This document shows, piece after piece, positions 18,072 to 28,373 of a stretch of 64,000 nucleotides of DNA. A model generated the notes under the pieces. It saw only the letters and a list, made by a program, of their open reading frames with translations. It searched no databases and was not told the DNA's origin. The stretch comes from Pseudoalteromonas byunsanensis (GTDB lineage Bacteria > Pseudomonadota > Gammaproteobacteria > Enterobacterales > Alteromonadaceae): the NCBI RefSeq assembly GCF_001854475.1, contig NZ_MNAN01000030.1:62001-126000 (forward strand). The letters run 5' to 3'. Each line of letters starts with the position of its first letter. Within the stretch, counting starts at the first letter, position 1. The position numbers were made by a program, and so were the translations under genes.

Positions 18072-19007
18072 TTACTGGTTTGTGAGCTTTTCAATCGCCA
18101 AGATCAATAACAAGCCACCTACAGCCAAAGCAATACATAACCCAGTTTGCGGCGCCATACCTGTTATTGCTGCAAACTCCATGGGGCTTACATTTTGCTG
18201 CAATAGAGGCTTTTCTATGCCACTAGAATTGGTATAAGTTGATAACACGGTTTTCCAAGGCCAAAGTAAATTGAGCGACCCCAATAAAAACCCAGCTAAT
18301 AGTGAAAATGTTACCTGTTGGTACCTATCTAACAGCCAAGATAGAAAGCGAGAAAATGCCATGAGTCCAACCACACAGCCCACTAAAAAGAGTCCAACCA
18401 ACATGACCTCTTTTTGCGTGATGGCCTGAAGAACATGGCCATACATGCCCATCAATAAGAGGATAAAACTACCTGAAATTCCAGGTAAAATCATAGCGCA
18501 CACCGCAATCGAACCGGCAACAAAAAACATCCACCAATGAGGCTGGGCTTCAGTTGGTGCTAGCGTTGTAATTACATAGGCAATCAAGGCGCCCAATAAA
18601 CAACTGAGTATCGTTTGCCATCTCCACTGAGTGACCTGCTTAGCCACATGGATAAACGATGCAACGATTAAACCAAAGAAAAATGACCACACCAAGATTT
18701 GATGATTGGCTAACAAATATGTGATTAACTTTGCCAGTGATGCAGCACTGGTTATTAACCCAGCAAATACAGCCAACAGAAAAGACCCGTCAATATGACG
18801 CCAGCACGCTTTTATTCCATCATTTTTAAGTATGCCTAATGCGGCTAAATCGACACTTTTTATGGCATGTAAAAAACGTGAGTATATTCCCGTAATAAAC
18901 GCAATGGTACCACCAGAAACACCCGGTACTACATCCGCAGCGCCCATTCCGGCCCCTTTCAAAAATAACCAAACATAGTCTCTTTTAGAATCACGATGCT
19001 CTGTCAC
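18072..19007 (-). CDS. DUF368 membrane protein, PopT-type undecaprenyl-phosphate translocase
   Basis: A 311-residue polytopic protein with the DUF368 signature GAGMGAADVVPGVSGGTIAF at residues 18-37 and a second, inverted-repeat-like motif PGISGSFILLLMGMY. Members called PopT have been shown in other bacteria to return undecaprenyl phosphate across the inner membrane for reuse in wall and O-antigen synthesis; transfer of that role to this protein is by family. The start is GTG at 19007 with GGGAG eight bases upstream. It is separated by 285 bp from nhaD and appears monocistronic. Confidence 0.88.
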   Translation of the reverse strand: MTEHRDSKRDYVWLFLKGAGMGAADVVPGVSGGTIAFITGIYSRFLHAIKSVDLAALGILKNDGIKACWRHIDGSFLLAVFAGLITSAASLAKLITYLLANHQILVWSFFFGLIVASFIHVAKQVTQWRWQTILSCLLGALIAYVITTLAPTEAQPHWWMFFVAGSIAVCAMILPGISGSFILLLMGMYGHVLQAITQKEVMLVGLFLVGCVVGLMAFSRFLSWLLDRYQQVTFSLLAGFLLGSLNLLWPWKTVLSTYTNSSGIEKPLLQQNVSPMEFAAITGMAPQTGLCIALAVGGLLLILAIEKLTNQ

Positions 19008-19168
19008 TTATCTACTCCCTCTTAAATTTGGGCTTAGTCTAACGGAAAATTACTCTTGCAAACAGCACCATAAACCACTTGTTCTTGTATTTGGTACGTG
19101 TATTTATATTAAATAAAATGGTGCCACTGCCGATACACTGACATGAGCCAATTTTTTAACGTATTGTT

Positions 19169-20014
19169 ATGAAGCTTATTTCGCTAATTTTAAGCATTAT
19201 CCTAGTAATGACGAGTACTTTTAGCAGCGCTGCCTCTGCACCATTTATTATGCCGCCAGCGCGCACTGCAATAGAACAAAGCGACCTAAATAAGTACTTT
19301 CCCAAGCAGCTTATTGAATTAGATACAGAGCATGGCAAAGTATTGACGTTATTTTCTCCCTATATGAGCGCAATTAAGCGTGGCGTTGTTGTTATGCTTC
19401 CAGGAGCCAACCAAGGGCCTTTATCACCTCACGGCCTCAACTATCTATCTCAGGCTCTGACTGATGATGGCTTTGATACCTATGCGATTCAAAGTCCAGA
19501 ATTGAACTGGCAAGCTGGGATGTTTTCACAGAACGACAATGCTGAAAATGAGACCATTGAGTATCAGGGACCTTGGTCGGAGGATATGCTAGATGAGTAT
19601 AAAGACAACTTATTGGCAAGCTTTGAAGCATTGCAGCAAACTCTCGATTTAAACCCCGACCAACAATTTGTCGTTATCGCAGCCGGAACCAGTGCTGGTG
19701 TGTTTTCAGAACACTTAGCAGCGCTGCCGAACATTGAGATCGATGCTTTAATCACACTAAGTGCGCAGCTTCCTAACATAAAGCGTAATAAGCATTTACC
19801 GGCGGTATTATCTTTAGTTCGCCCACCTCTTCTGGACATTGTCTACTCACAAGATAATCAAACCCTGTTAAACAACGCACTACAAAGAAAGAGATGGGTT
19901 AAACGAAATAACAAATATGATTACCGTCAACGTGAGCTGTTTGGTGCAAGCAACGAACCCCTGCAACACCAGCGTTTAAGAAAGGAACTTGACGGTTTTC
20001 TCAGGCAATTATGA
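19169..20014 (+). CDS. DUF3530 exported alpha/beta-hydrolase-like protein
   Basis: A 281-residue protein with a signal peptide (about residues 1-22, ending SSAASA). The core has an alpha/beta-hydrolase look: VVVMLPGANQGP after an early strand and a nucleophile-elbow-like AAGTSAGVFSEHL. This matches DUF3530, a gammaproteobacterial family without assigned activity. The Ser in GTSAG would be the nucleophile. Its stop abuts the stop of the convergent djlA gene with no spacer. Confidence 0.8.
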   Translation: MKLISLILSIILVMTSTFSSAASAPFIMPPARTAIEQSDLNKYFPKQLIELDTEHGKVLTLFSPYMSAIKRGVVVMLPGANQGPLSPHGLNYLSQALTDDGFDTYAIQSPELNWQAGMFSQNDNAENETIEYQGPWSEDMLDEYKDNLLASFEALQQTLDLNPDQQFVVIAAGTSAGVFSEHLAALPNIEIDALITLSAQLPNIKRNKHLPAVLSLVRPPLLDIVYSQDNQTLLNNALQRKRWVKRNNKYDYRQRELFGASNEPLQHQRLRKELDGFLRQL

Positions 20015-20872
20015 TCAACTGGCTTTTTTCAAAAACTCGTATGCAGACTGAATATCTTGGCTTTTGCGTTTAGCTACCTCCATCATATGTTCAGGTAAGC
20101 CCTGTGATACTAATTTATCTGGATGATGCTGTGCCATCAGCTTGCGATATGCACGTTTAATTTCTTTCTCGTTAGCATCATTACCAAGCCCCAGTACTGC
20201 CAGAGCCTGAGGTTTAGAAAAAGTGCCACCATTGTTGATTGCCTGCTTACGCTGATAATGGCTTTGTTGTTGCCCGTTTTGCTGGCTTTGATGCTGAGCT
20301 CGCTGCTGACGAAAACTAAACTCTGCCTGGTAACGCTTAAGGATAAATTGAAAATGGGTGGCAGAGATCCCTAAGTATTGACTGACTTTTTGTAATAACT
20401 GCTTTTCTTGAGCTGCTAAGTGCCCGTCTGAAAACGCCATTTGAATTTGGATTTCTAAGAACAGCTGCAACAAATCATAGCGGCGAGCAAATACATCTTT
20501 AAAGTCACTTATCGCTTCTTTTAGCTGAAAGTCGGCATTTTTGCCCGCACGAAAAGCGTTTTGGGCTTCCTGTCTATTTTCGCCATGTAGACCCATCTCA
20601 TCCATAAACGCCGACGCGGCTTGAATATGAATTTCACTAACCCGACCATTTGATTTGGCAATATGGCCCATGACCGCAAAACAGCTAGAAAAGAACAAAG
20701 CCTGACGTTGATGTAAGTCATCACCACTAAAGAATCCCTGAAAGCCTCCAACCTTATCAAAGTTTTGCTTTAAACTTTTGTCGAACATGTGGCCGAGCCA
20801 AAAACCTAAAATCGCACCCACCCAACGCCCAAACATGAAGCCAAAACAAGTACCAAGCAGCTTACCCCACAT
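20015..20872 (-). CDS. djlA: Co-chaperone DjlA
   Basis: A 285-residue membrane-anchored DnaK co-chaperone: one N-terminal glycine-rich helix (about residues 4-24, with the family's GHMFDK following), a TerB-like helical domain (about 50-165), a Gln-rich linker and a C-terminal J domain with the essential HPD in QHHPDKLV. The start at 20872 aligns with E. coli DjlA, follows GGGAG, and overlaps the murU stop as TAATG. A longer start at 20887 lies inside murU. DjlA works with DnaK and influences capsule and envelope stress signalling in E. coli. Confidence 0.93.
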   Translation of the reverse strand: MWGKLLGTCFGFMFGRWVGAILGFWLGHMFDKSLKQNFDKVGGFQGFFSGDDLHQRQALFFSSCFAVMGHIAKSNGRVSEIHIQAASAFMDEMGLHGENRQEAQNAFRAGKNADFQLKEAISDFKDVFARRYDLLQLFLEIQIQMAFSDGHLAAQEKQLLQKVSQYLGISATHFQFILKRYQAEFSFRQQRAQHQSQQNGQQQSHYQRKQAINNGGTFSKPQALAVLGLGNDANEKEIKRAYRKLMAQHHPDKLVSQGLPEHMMEVAKRKSQDIQSAYEFLKKAS

Positions 20873-21540
20873 TATTTTTGCTCCCACATGCTATTAATTT
20901 CTGATAACCGCTCAGGGGTTCCGATATCATGCCACTGACCTAAATACAGCTCGGTTGATACGCGTCCTTGCTCAAGAGCTTCTCGTAGCATTGGCCCTAA
21001 AGGAATAAAGCCGCAGTGCAAATCTGAGAAAAAAGATATGTGATACAAACCTATACCAGCAAAAGTGTAGCATTGGTCATTCATTGGCTGGTGCGCCAAA
21101 CGAAAATCACCATCAGGGTTATGTACTGGGTTTTCGACTAAAACAATATGAGCCTCTTGTTGTTCTAATACTAATTGCGTCAACGCGCTGACATCATAAT
21201 CTGTAAATATATCCCCGTTAATAACAATGAACTTGCCATCTTTATCAGTTAATAACTCTAGTGCGTTGATTATACCGCCAGCGGTTTCAAGGCCCTCTTG
21301 CGGCTCATAGCTGTAACGAATGTGCACACCCCATGCTGAGCCATCACCAAAATACTGAACGATTTTATCCCCTTGCCAGGCCAGGTTGATCACAATGTCT
21401 GTAATACCAGCATTTTTCAAGCGCTCTATGTGGTATTCAAGCAACGGATGGCCTGCCACCGTCAACATAGGTTTAGGTAAATCAGCGGTCAATGGCATCA
21501 TTCGTTTACCGCGCCCAGCCGCAAGGATCATGGCTTTCAT
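20872..21540 (-). CDS. murU: N-acetylmuramate alpha-1-phosphate uridylyltransferase
   Basis: A 222-residue nucleotidyltransferase with the sugar-NTP motif LAAGRGKRMMPLT near residue 6, the PKPML lysine and the INGDIF metal-binding Asp. In Pseudomonas MurU turns MurNAc-1-phosphate into UDP-MurNAc in the shortcut recycling route that bypasses fosfomycin-sensitive MurA. Placement directly after the amgK-like gene with a 4-bp ATGA overlap supports MurU over a general glucose-1-phosphate enzyme. Confidence 0.9.
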   Translation of the reverse strand: MKAMILAAGRGKRMMPLTADLPKPMLTVAGHPLLEYHIERLKNAGITDIVINLAWQGDKIVQYFGDGSAWGVHIRYSYEPQEGLETAGGIINALELLTDKDGKFIVINGDIFTDYDVSALTQLVLEQQEAHIVLVENPVHNPDGDFRLAHQPMNDQCYTFAGIGLYHISFFSDLHCGFIPLGPMLREALEQGRVSTELYLGQWHDIGTPERLSEINSMWEQK

Positions 21541-22550
21541 ACTGTTTGATAACTCAACTTAGCTTCTACTTTTGGCATTATGTCATGCCGTAACCAAGTT
21601 GCAAGCCACTGAAACGACTCGTAACATTTCGCTACATCATAAATATAATCCAAGGTTGGCAATATATTTTGTAGGTATCCAGATTTACCATCACGCAATA
21701 ACAGCCTGCAGAATATTCCCGCAGCTTTGAGATGTCGTTGCATCCCAGTTAAGTCAAAAAACCTGCTGTACTGCGCAAACGTCATCTGTGGTAGTAAGTT
21801 TGCGTCAAGTAGCACCTCAAAGCTGGTTCTTTGCAGTGCGATAAACTCTTTTTGTGGTAACTTGAAATAACAATCTCTGAGTAAGGATACTGCGTCATAC
21901 GTGACAGGTCCTCGCACTGCATCCTGATAGTCAATAAGTGCCCACTCACCGCTTACGTTCATGATATTACGGCTATGAAAATCACGGTGCATCGTTACCT
22001 GAGGTTGTGCGAGCATGGCATCAACCAACTGCTTTTTAAGCATATTCCACTGCGTATCAGGCAAACTGCTTTCGTCTAATGCTAACCAATCACAAATCAA
22101 CCAATGCCAGAAAATATCTAGCTCCATGTTGATAAACTCAGCGTCATAGGGCTTCATAAAATCCGATGCGGGGGTACTGGCTATACGAGGCAGCAATGCA
22201 ATAATTTGTTGATAATCATGCAAACGAGTTGCTGTGTTAAGCCTATCTGCTAAATGCTCAGAACCAAAGTCTTCCAACAACATTAGACCATTATCTAGAT
22301 CGGCGTACAGAATGTTTGGCACCCTCAAACCGCTTTGCGTAAAACAGCGGTTTAACTCTACAAACGGTCGGTTATCCAACTTGTCAGGGTCTGAGTCCAT
22401 TAAAATGTAATTGTGTTTTCCAGATATAACGCGGCTATAACAACGAAAACTGGCATCGCTGGTAATCGCACTGTGTTGGTAATCAATATTACCAAAGTAC
22501 GACTTTAAAAATCCTTCATACAGGCTTTTTCTATTTTGCTTTTTTGTCAC
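21537..22550 (-). CDS. amgK: Anomeric MurNAc/GlcNAc kinase AmgK
   Basis: A 337-residue aminoglycoside-phosphotransferase-fold kinase with the catalytic loop MHRDFHSRNIM and the metal-binding LIDYQDA. AmgK phosphorylates the anomeric carbon of MurNAc released from recycled muropeptides, feeding MurU. It is the first gene of amgK-murU-djlA and is divergent from lptD, the same arrangement as in Pseudomonas. About 87 bp separate the two start codons. Confidence 0.9.
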   Translation of the reverse strand: MTKKQNRKSLYEGFLKSYFGNIDYQHSAITSDASFRCYSRVISGKHNYILMDSDPDKLDNRPFVELNRCFTQSGLRVPNILYADLDNGLMLLEDFGSEHLADRLNTATRLHDYQQIIALLPRIASTPASDFMKPYDAEFINMELDIFWHWLICDWLALDESSLPDTQWNMLKKQLVDAMLAQPQVTMHRDFHSRNIMNVSGEWALIDYQDAVRGPVTYDAVSLLRDCYFKLPQKEFIALQRTSFEVLLDANLLPQMTFAQYSRFFDLTGMQRHLKAAGIFCRLLLRDGKSGYLQNILPTLDYIYDVAKCYESFQWLATWLRHDIMPKVEAKLSYQTV

Positions 22551-22637
22551 AAAATTCCACTCTTAATTACTGTATTTCACTAAGTTTTACTTTATCATGT
22601 CTTGCTCAATATAAATAACGGCGTTCAAGGTTAATAA

Positions 22638-24884
22638 ATGAGCAAAACATGGGCTGCAATCGTCTCCGTATTGGTAACTACCAATGCGATGGCTGCATCT
22701 GAGTCTACATCACAACAATGTGGCCAATTTTTGCAAACGCAACCATGGCAACCACTGAGCTCATTACCCAGCAATGCAATCGATATTCGAGCCAATGACG
22801 TCGAAATGCAAGGTAAAGAAAGCGCTGAGTTCTCGGGCAACGTTGAAATTAACACCAACAAAATGTCGCTTTTTGCAAGTAGCGCTCTGATTGACAAAAA
22901 ACAAAGCCTACTGAATGCGACGGGTCCACTGCGTTATCGAGACCCATTCACCGATGTCAATGCTAACGCCCTTTATGCAAATTTGAATGATAATGAAATT
23001 AGCTTACTTGGTGCTGACTACCAACTGACACAGCAGCTTGGTCGCGGAGGCGCAGAGAAGTTTTCAGTTTCAGGGGAAAAAATTTCGTTATTCAACTCAA
23101 GTTTTACCACCTGTCCATCAGAGCAACCTTTTTGGGCGCTTGAAGCTGACAATATTACCTTATCAAAGCAAGATGGTTGGGGTGAGACACATAATGCAGT
23201 ACTTAAGATCCTCGATACACCGGTTTTATATATACCCTATTTCACCTTCCCTATCGACGAGCGACGTAAATCAGGGCTGCTAATGCCCAAGATTGCTCCC
23301 TCAAGCCGTTATGGGTTGGAGGTGGTGCTACCGTATTACTGGAACATCGCACCAAATTATGACGCCACCTTATCACCGAGATATCTGTCAAACCAAGGTG
23401 TGCAGCTTATCAGTGAGTTCAGATATTTAACTGAGCAACACTCAGGACTACTAGGTATAGAGTACCTAGAAAAAGATGACTCTGAGCCCGCCCTTGGTGA
23501 GCGCTATTTAGTTCATTGGAACCAACAAAGTTATTTAAGCAATAATTGGCGTTTAAGTCTTGATATCACTAATGTCAGTGATGATAACTATCTCACCGAC
23601 TTAACGTCTGATTATGCCAGTGAAACAGGTACCCAATTGGATAGAACAGGCATATTGAGCTACCTCGGTGAACAATGGCTTACTGATATAAAATTACAAA
23701 CATTTGAAGTCTTAGGTGATCATACCGAATCATATGCCGCTTTGCCGCAAATCAACTGGCGAAACCGGTTTACTTATAGCGCTTTAGGTCTAGATTTTGA
23801 CCTGCAAGGCGAGCTTAGCCATTTTCGCAACAAAGAGCTTTTAATTGAAGAAGCGACTCGCTTTCATATAGAACCAAAAGCTAGCTATAACATCAGTGAC
23901 TACGCATGGTCATTGCTTGGCGAAGTGAGCTTGTTACATACGCGCTATAAACAAGAGGGGAATTTACAAAATACCCAATTTGATAGTGATGTGACTCGTA
24001 CTTTGCCAAAGGTTCGAATACACACACAGCTTAATTTTGAACGTCAGAGTCAATTATTTTCTTCAGGTGGTACTCAAACTTTAGAGCCACAGATGCAATA
24101 CCTGTATACGCCTGAGCGTGACCAGCAAAATATCGGCTTGTACGACACCACCAAAACACAAGATGATTTTTATGGCCTATTCCGCGAGCAGCGGTTTTCT
24201 GGCGTAGACAGAATCGCACAAGCTAACCAAATCACAGTAGGCGCAACGACGCGCTTGTTCGATGATAAGAATTTGGAGCGATTCAACTTCAGTGCGGGAC
24301 AAATTATATATTTGGAAGATGCTGTTAAGCCAAGTGCACAGAGTCTTGGTGGCCAAACAAATTATAATGCCTTGTTTGCAGCCCAAACCATGATACATTG
24401 GCACAGGCGTTGGTACTTCTCTGCAGGTATTCAGTATGATGCCGACGCAAAAGAGCTCATTGAATCTCATACAACACTGGATTATAAAGGTGACAACAAT
24501 AAGTTAGTTCAATTGAACCATCGTTATGCCAGTGATGTCTCAGGATATGAAATTGATCAAGCTGGTATGTTTGCCAGTTTACCCATTAATGATAATTGGC
24601 AGTTAGTTGCAAGCTATCACCGAGACTTAACCACTTCACGCAGTGTAGAGGTATTTGCAGGGATACGCTATGAAAGCTGTTGCTGGGCAATTCAAATTAC
24701 GGGTAAAAGGCAGATTGAAACAGATTTAAATCGCACAATTAATCAAAACGATGCGCAGTTTGACTCAAGCATAGGCTTTAGCTTTGTGTTAAAAGGCCTT
24801 GGCGGAAAGTCAAATTATGATATTGAACAATCTCTGCAACAGGGGTTATTCAACTATCGACGCCCTTATTTTTTAAATAATTAA
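22638..24884 (+). CDS. lptD: LPS-assembly outer-membrane protein LptD
   Basis: Inserts lipopolysaccharide into the outer leaflet together with LptE. The 748-residue protein has a signal peptide ending NAMAA, an N-terminal OstA beta-jellyroll (DIRANDVEMQGKESAEFSG region) and a large barrel. Four cysteines match the E. coli pattern: Cys28, one in TTCPSEQPFW, and the adjacent pair in RYESCCWAI, which need rearranged disulphides for activity. It opens the lptD-surA-pdxA-rsmA-apaG-apaH cluster; SurA, made next, chaperones LptD itself. Confidence 0.95.
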   Translation: MSKTWAAIVSVLVTTNAMAASESTSQQCGQFLQTQPWQPLSSLPSNAIDIRANDVEMQGKESAEFSGNVEINTNKMSLFASSALIDKKQSLLNATGPLRYRDPFTDVNANALYANLNDNEISLLGADYQLTQQLGRGGAEKFSVSGEKISLFNSSFTTCPSEQPFWALEADNITLSKQDGWGETHNAVLKILDTPVLYIPYFTFPIDERRKSGLLMPKIAPSSRYGLEVVLPYYWNIAPNYDATLSPRYLSNQGVQLISEFRYLTEQHSGLLGIEYLEKDDSEPALGERYLVHWNQQSYLSNNWRLSLDITNVSDDNYLTDLTSDYASETGTQLDRTGILSYLGEQWLTDIKLQTFEVLGDHTESYAALPQINWRNRFTYSALGLDFDLQGELSHFRNKELLIEEATRFHIEPKASYNISDYAWSLLGEVSLLHTRYKQEGNLQNTQFDSDVTRTLPKVRIHTQLNFERQSQLFSSGGTQTLEPQMQYLYTPERDQQNIGLYDTTKTQDDFYGLFREQRFSGVDRIAQANQITVGATTRLFDDKNLERFNFSAGQIIYLEDAVKPSAQSLGGQTNYNALFAAQTMIHWHRRWYFSAGIQYDADAKELIESHTTLDYKGDNNKLVQLNHRYASDVSGYEIDQAGMFASLPINDNWQLVASYHRDLTTSRSVEVFAGIRYESCCWAIQITGKRQIETDLNRTINQNDAQFDSSIGFSFVLKGLGGKSNYDIEQSLQQGLFNYRRPYFLNN

Positions 24885-24900
24885 TAAATATTAGAACATT

Positions 24901-26193
24901 ATGAATTTTAAAAAGCTGTTATTGGTTGCCCTACTTGGGATGAGCATCAACCAACACGCATTCGCTGAGCGAGTGCAAATTGATAAAGTAGTCGCTACCG
25001 TAAATGACGGGGTGATTTTACAAAGTGAAGTAGACCAAATTATCCAGCGTGTAAAAGAGCAAGCGAAGCAACAAAACACTGAGCTTCCTTCTGATAATAC
25101 GTTACGTATTCAAGCTCTGGACCGTCTTGTTGATCAAACGCTGATGCTACAACTTGGCGAGCGTATGGGAATGGAAATTTCCGATGCACAGCTTGATCAA
25201 ACACTTGCGAATATTGCTCAAGAGCAAGGCGGAACCATCGCTGATTTAAGAAAAACCGTTGAAAGCAGTGGCGAAAACTTCCAAGAATATCGTGAGCAAA
25301 TTCGTAAAGAGATCACCATAGGTCAAGTACGAAGAGCTAACGTGGACCGTCGTATTTATATTAGTCCTCGCGAAATTGCTAATTTACAAAAAATACTTTC
25401 AGAACAGACTGGTAGCGCTGAAGAGTTTGACCTAGGCCATATTTTGGTCAAGATCCCAAGCAAAGCAACTCCAGAAGAAATCGAAGACGCAAGAACACGT
25501 GCAGACAAAGTGATCGAGTTTCTTAATGAAGGTAGAGAGTTCAAACGTATTGCCATTGCTTCTTCAAGTGGCCCTAAAGCTCTAGAGGGTGGTCAATTAG
25601 GGTGGATGAGTATTAACGAGATGCCATCTTTGTTCGCCGAAGCAATCAAAGGCAAGAAAAAAGATGAAATCGTTGGCCCTGTTCGTTCAGGAGCTGGCTT
25701 CCACATTTTGAAAGTTCAGGATATTCGTGGCCGTCAGGTTGTTGAGACTACAGAAGTTCGTTCGCGACATATTTTGATAAAACCTTCCATTATTCTCAGC
25801 GAAGAAAAAGCAAAAGAAATGCTCACAGGCTTTGTTGCTGACCTACGAGCAGGTAAAGCTGATTTTGCAAAGTTAGCTAAAGAGCATTCAGAGGATCCTG
25901 GTTCGGCCCTTAAGGGGGGTGAATACGACTGGACTGACCCAACTACCTATGTCCCTGCGTTTAGAGATACTTTGTTGTCGCTAGAGAAAAATGAAATAAG
26001 TGATCCATTTAGAAGCTCGTTTGGTTGGCACATTGTGCAACTGCTTGATAAACGTGTAGCAGATAAAACCGAGCAGGCTAAACTGAATCGCGCTCATGGA
26101 TTGTTGTACAACCGTAAGTTCAAAGAAGAAGCATTCAAATGGCAAAGCGAAATAAGAGAGCAAGCCCATATTGATATCTTCCCTGCTGAGTAA
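24901..26193 (+). CDS. surA: Periplasmic chaperone/peptidyl-prolyl isomerase SurA
   Basis: A 430-residue protein with signal peptide (about 1-22, ending QHAFA), an N-terminal SurA chaperone domain, two parvulin (PpiC) domains recognisable from DLGHILVKIPS and RSRHILIKPS, and a C-terminal helix. It escorts outer-membrane proteins, including LptD, through the periplasm. It starts 16 bp after lptD. Confidence 0.95.
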   Translation: MNFKKLLLVALLGMSINQHAFAERVQIDKVVATVNDGVILQSEVDQIIQRVKEQAKQQNTELPSDNTLRIQALDRLVDQTLMLQLGERMGMEISDAQLDQTLANIAQEQGGTIADLRKTVESSGENFQEYREQIRKEITIGQVRRANVDRRIYISPREIANLQKILSEQTGSAEEFDLGHILVKIPSKATPEEIEDARTRADKVIEFLNEGREFKRIAIASSSGPKALEGGQLGWMSINEMPSLFAEAIKGKKKDEIVGPVRSGAGFHILKVQDIRGRQVVETTEVRSRHILIKPSIILSEEKAKEMLTGFVADLRAGKADFAKLAKEHSEDPGSALKGGEYDWTDPTTYVPAFRDTLLSLEKNEISDPFRSSFGWHIVQLLDKRVADKTEQAKLNRAHGLLYNRKFKEEAFKWQSEIREQAHIDIFPAE

Positions 26194-26199
26194 GTGACT

Positions 26200-27192
26200 A
26201 TGAGCTTAAGAATTGCGATCACACCTGGTGAACCTGCTGGAATTGGACCTGATCTTGTTATCAAGCTGGCGCAAAAAAGCTGGCCAGTACAACTGGTGGC
26301 AGTGGTTGATAAAAGTTTGATGGAACAACGTGCGGATCAACTTGGACTGTCAGTCAACATGATCGAATTTGACCCTAGCCTACCTGCAACTCCAGCAGAT
26401 GCTGGCAGCTTGTACTATATGCAGGTTGATAAAGGGGGTGAAGTTACACCTGGCGTTTTAGATGAAAAGAATGGTCTTTATGTTTTAGAAACACTGCGTT
26501 TGGCTTCTGAAAAAAATATGGACGGTACGTTTGATGCAGTGGTGACAGGGCCAGTTCATAAAGGCATCATCAACCGAGCTGGTATTTCTTTTAGTGGTCA
26601 TACTGAGTACTTTGCTCAGCAATCAGGAACCGCCGATGTAGTAATGATGTTAGCGACTGAGGGATTACGCGTGGCTTTAGTTACTACCCATATCCCACTT
26701 GAGTATGTATCCAGAGCAGTGACTAAGGAACGATTAGCAAAAGTTGCAACTATCTTACATCATGATCTACAAAATAAATTTGGCATTGAGCAGCCCAAAG
26801 TGCTGGTATGTGGATTGAACCCCCACGCAGGTGAAGATGGCCACTTAGGCAGAGAAGAAATAGATACGATTTCTCCAACCTTACAGGTGCTAAACCAGCA
26901 AGGAATGAATTTTATCGGTCCATTACCGGCAGACACGCTATTTCAAGCAAAATATCTTGATAATGCAGATGCCGTGCTCGCTATGTATCACGATCAAGGC
27001 TTACCTGTGTTAAAATACAAAGGATTTGGTAATTCGGTCAATATCACTCTAGGATTACCCTTTGTACGCACCTCTGTTGATCATGGCACGGCTTTAGATT
27101 TAGCCGCCACAAATAACATTGAGGTGGGTAGTTTTGACTTAGCGATCCGCGAAGCTATCAAGCTCGCCACTGAAAAAGCACAGAATTCATGA
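26200..27192 (+). CDS. pdxA: 4-hydroxythreonine-4-phosphate dehydrogenase
   Basis: Oxidises 4-phosphohydroxy-L-threonine in the DXP-dependent pyridoxal phosphate pathway. The 330-residue protein shows [13 protein letters not shown] at the start, FSGHTEYFA, the metal-binding [11 protein letters not shown] region and the terminal [13 protein letters not shown] 26200 is preferred over the GTG at 26194, which abuts the surA stop, because it matches the usual start of PdxA. Its last four bases overlap rsmA (ATGA). Confidence 0.94.
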   Translation: MSLRIAITPGEPAGIGPDLVIKLAQKSWPVQLVAVVDKSLMEQRADQLGLSVNMIEFDPSLPATPADAGSLYYMQVDKGGEVTPGVLDEKNGLYVLETLRLASEKNMDGTFDAVVTGPVHKGIINRAGISFSGHTEYFAQQSGTADVVMMLATEGLRVALVTTHIPLEYVSRAVTKERLAKVATILHHDLQNKFGIEQPKVLVCGLNPHAGEDGHLGREEIDTISPTLQVLNQQGMNFIGPLPADTLFQAKYLDNADAVLAMYHDQGLPVLKYKGFGNSVNITLGLPFVRTSVDHGTALDLAATNNIEVGSFDLAIREAIKLATEKAQNS

Positions 27193-27995
27193 CAGATAAA
27201 GTACATTTAGGGCATCGCGCCCGTAAGCGTTTTGGCCAGAACTTTCTAAACGATGACATGATCATCGACAAAATAGTTACAGCCATTGACCCAAAGCCCA
27301 CAGACAACCTGGTTGAGATAGGCCCTGGTCTTGGTGCAATCACAGAGCCTGTAGTTGACCTAAGTGGGCATTTAACTGTTGTGGAGCTTGATAAAGATCT
27401 CGCTGAGCGCTTAATACACCACCCTTTTATGGGACCTAAGTTAACAGTGCATCAGGGTGATGCAATGAAGTTTGACTTCTCAAGCCTTATCAAAAGTGAT
27501 GAGAAGTTAAAGATTTTCGGTAACTTGCCATACAACGTCTCAACACCTTTGTTGTTTCACCTATTTGAATTTGCAGACCATGTCAAACATATGCATTTTA
27601 TGCTGCAAAAAGAGGTTGTTAAGCGCATGGTGGCAAGCCCAGACAGTAAAGCCTTTGGCCGTTTGAGCGTGATGACACAATACTACTGTCATGCAATGCC
27701 AGTTATCGACGTACCGCCAGAGTGCTTTAAACCGGCACCTAAAGTTGATTCGGCAGTGATCCGCTTGATCCCTAAAAAGCCAGAGCAACGTACTGCCAAG
27801 TCCACAAAAATACTAAACACCGTATGTTTAGAGGCATTCAATCAGCGCCGTAAAACACTACGTAATAGCTTATCAAACCTGTTAACCAGTGAAGAAATGG
27901 AACAATTAGGTATTGATGCCTCTAAACGTGCTGAAAACCTTTCACTTGCACAATTTATTGATATAGCTAACTGGATCTATGACAACAAGCAGTAA
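27189..27995 (+). CDS. rsmA: 16S rRNA dimethyladenosine transferase
   Basis: Dimethylates two adjacent adenosines near the 3' end of 16S rRNA, a late check in small-subunit assembly. The 268-residue protein has [10 protein letters not shown], the SAM-binding [11 protein letters not shown] and the catalytic [10 protein letters not shown]. It overlaps pdxA by 4 bp and apaG by 17 bp, which suggests coupled translation. Confidence 0.95.
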   Translation: MTDKVHLGHRARKRFGQNFLNDDMIIDKIVTAIDPKPTDNLVEIGPGLGAITEPVVDLSGHLTVVELDKDLAERLIHHPFMGPKLTVHQGDAMKFDFSSLIKSDEKLKIFGNLPYNVSTPLLFHLFEFADHVKHMHFMLQKEVVKRMVASPDSKAFGRLSVMTQYYCHAMPVIDVPPECFKPAPKVDSAVIRLIPKKPEQRTAKSTKILNTVCLEAFNQRRKTLRNSLSNLLTSEEMEQLGIDASKRAENLSLAQFIDIANWIYDNKQ

Positions 27996-28368
27996 TATAG
28001 GCTCGCCAATCAAGGTTTCTGTAGAAACGTTTTACGTAGAAGCCCAATCGCAGCCTGAAAAAGACAAATACGTATTTGCCTATACCGTTACAATTAAAAA
28101 CCATAGTCTGTGTAGCGCTAAGTTACACAGCCGCTATTGGCTTATCACCGATGCAAACGGCAAAGAGACTGAAGTAGAAGGTGAAGGTGTTGTAGGTGAA
28201 ACTCCTACCATCGGGCCTGGTGAAAGCTATAAATATACCAGTGGCGCAATACTCGATACACCGCTTGGTACGATGCAAGGCTACTATGTTATGCGTAACG
28301 AATTTGGCAATGAGTTCAAAGCACCTGTAGAGGTGTTTCGTTTAGCCTGCCCAAATATCCTGCATTAA
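27979..28368 (+). CDS. apaG: Co2+/Mg2+ efflux protein ApaG
   Basis: A 129-residue single FN3-like domain with the conserved [20 protein letters not shown] and [10 protein letters not shown] segments of ApaG. Its exact role is uncertain in the family despite the name. It begins inside the end of rsmA and ends 5 bp before apaH. Confidence 0.93.
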   Translation: MTTSSNIGSPIKVSVETFYVEAQSQPEKDKYVFAYTVTIKNHSLCSAKLHSRYWLITDANGKETEVEGEGVVGETPTIGPGESYKYTSGAILDTPLGTMQGYYVMRNEFGNEFKAPVEVFRLACPNILH

Positions 28369-28373
28369 ATACG

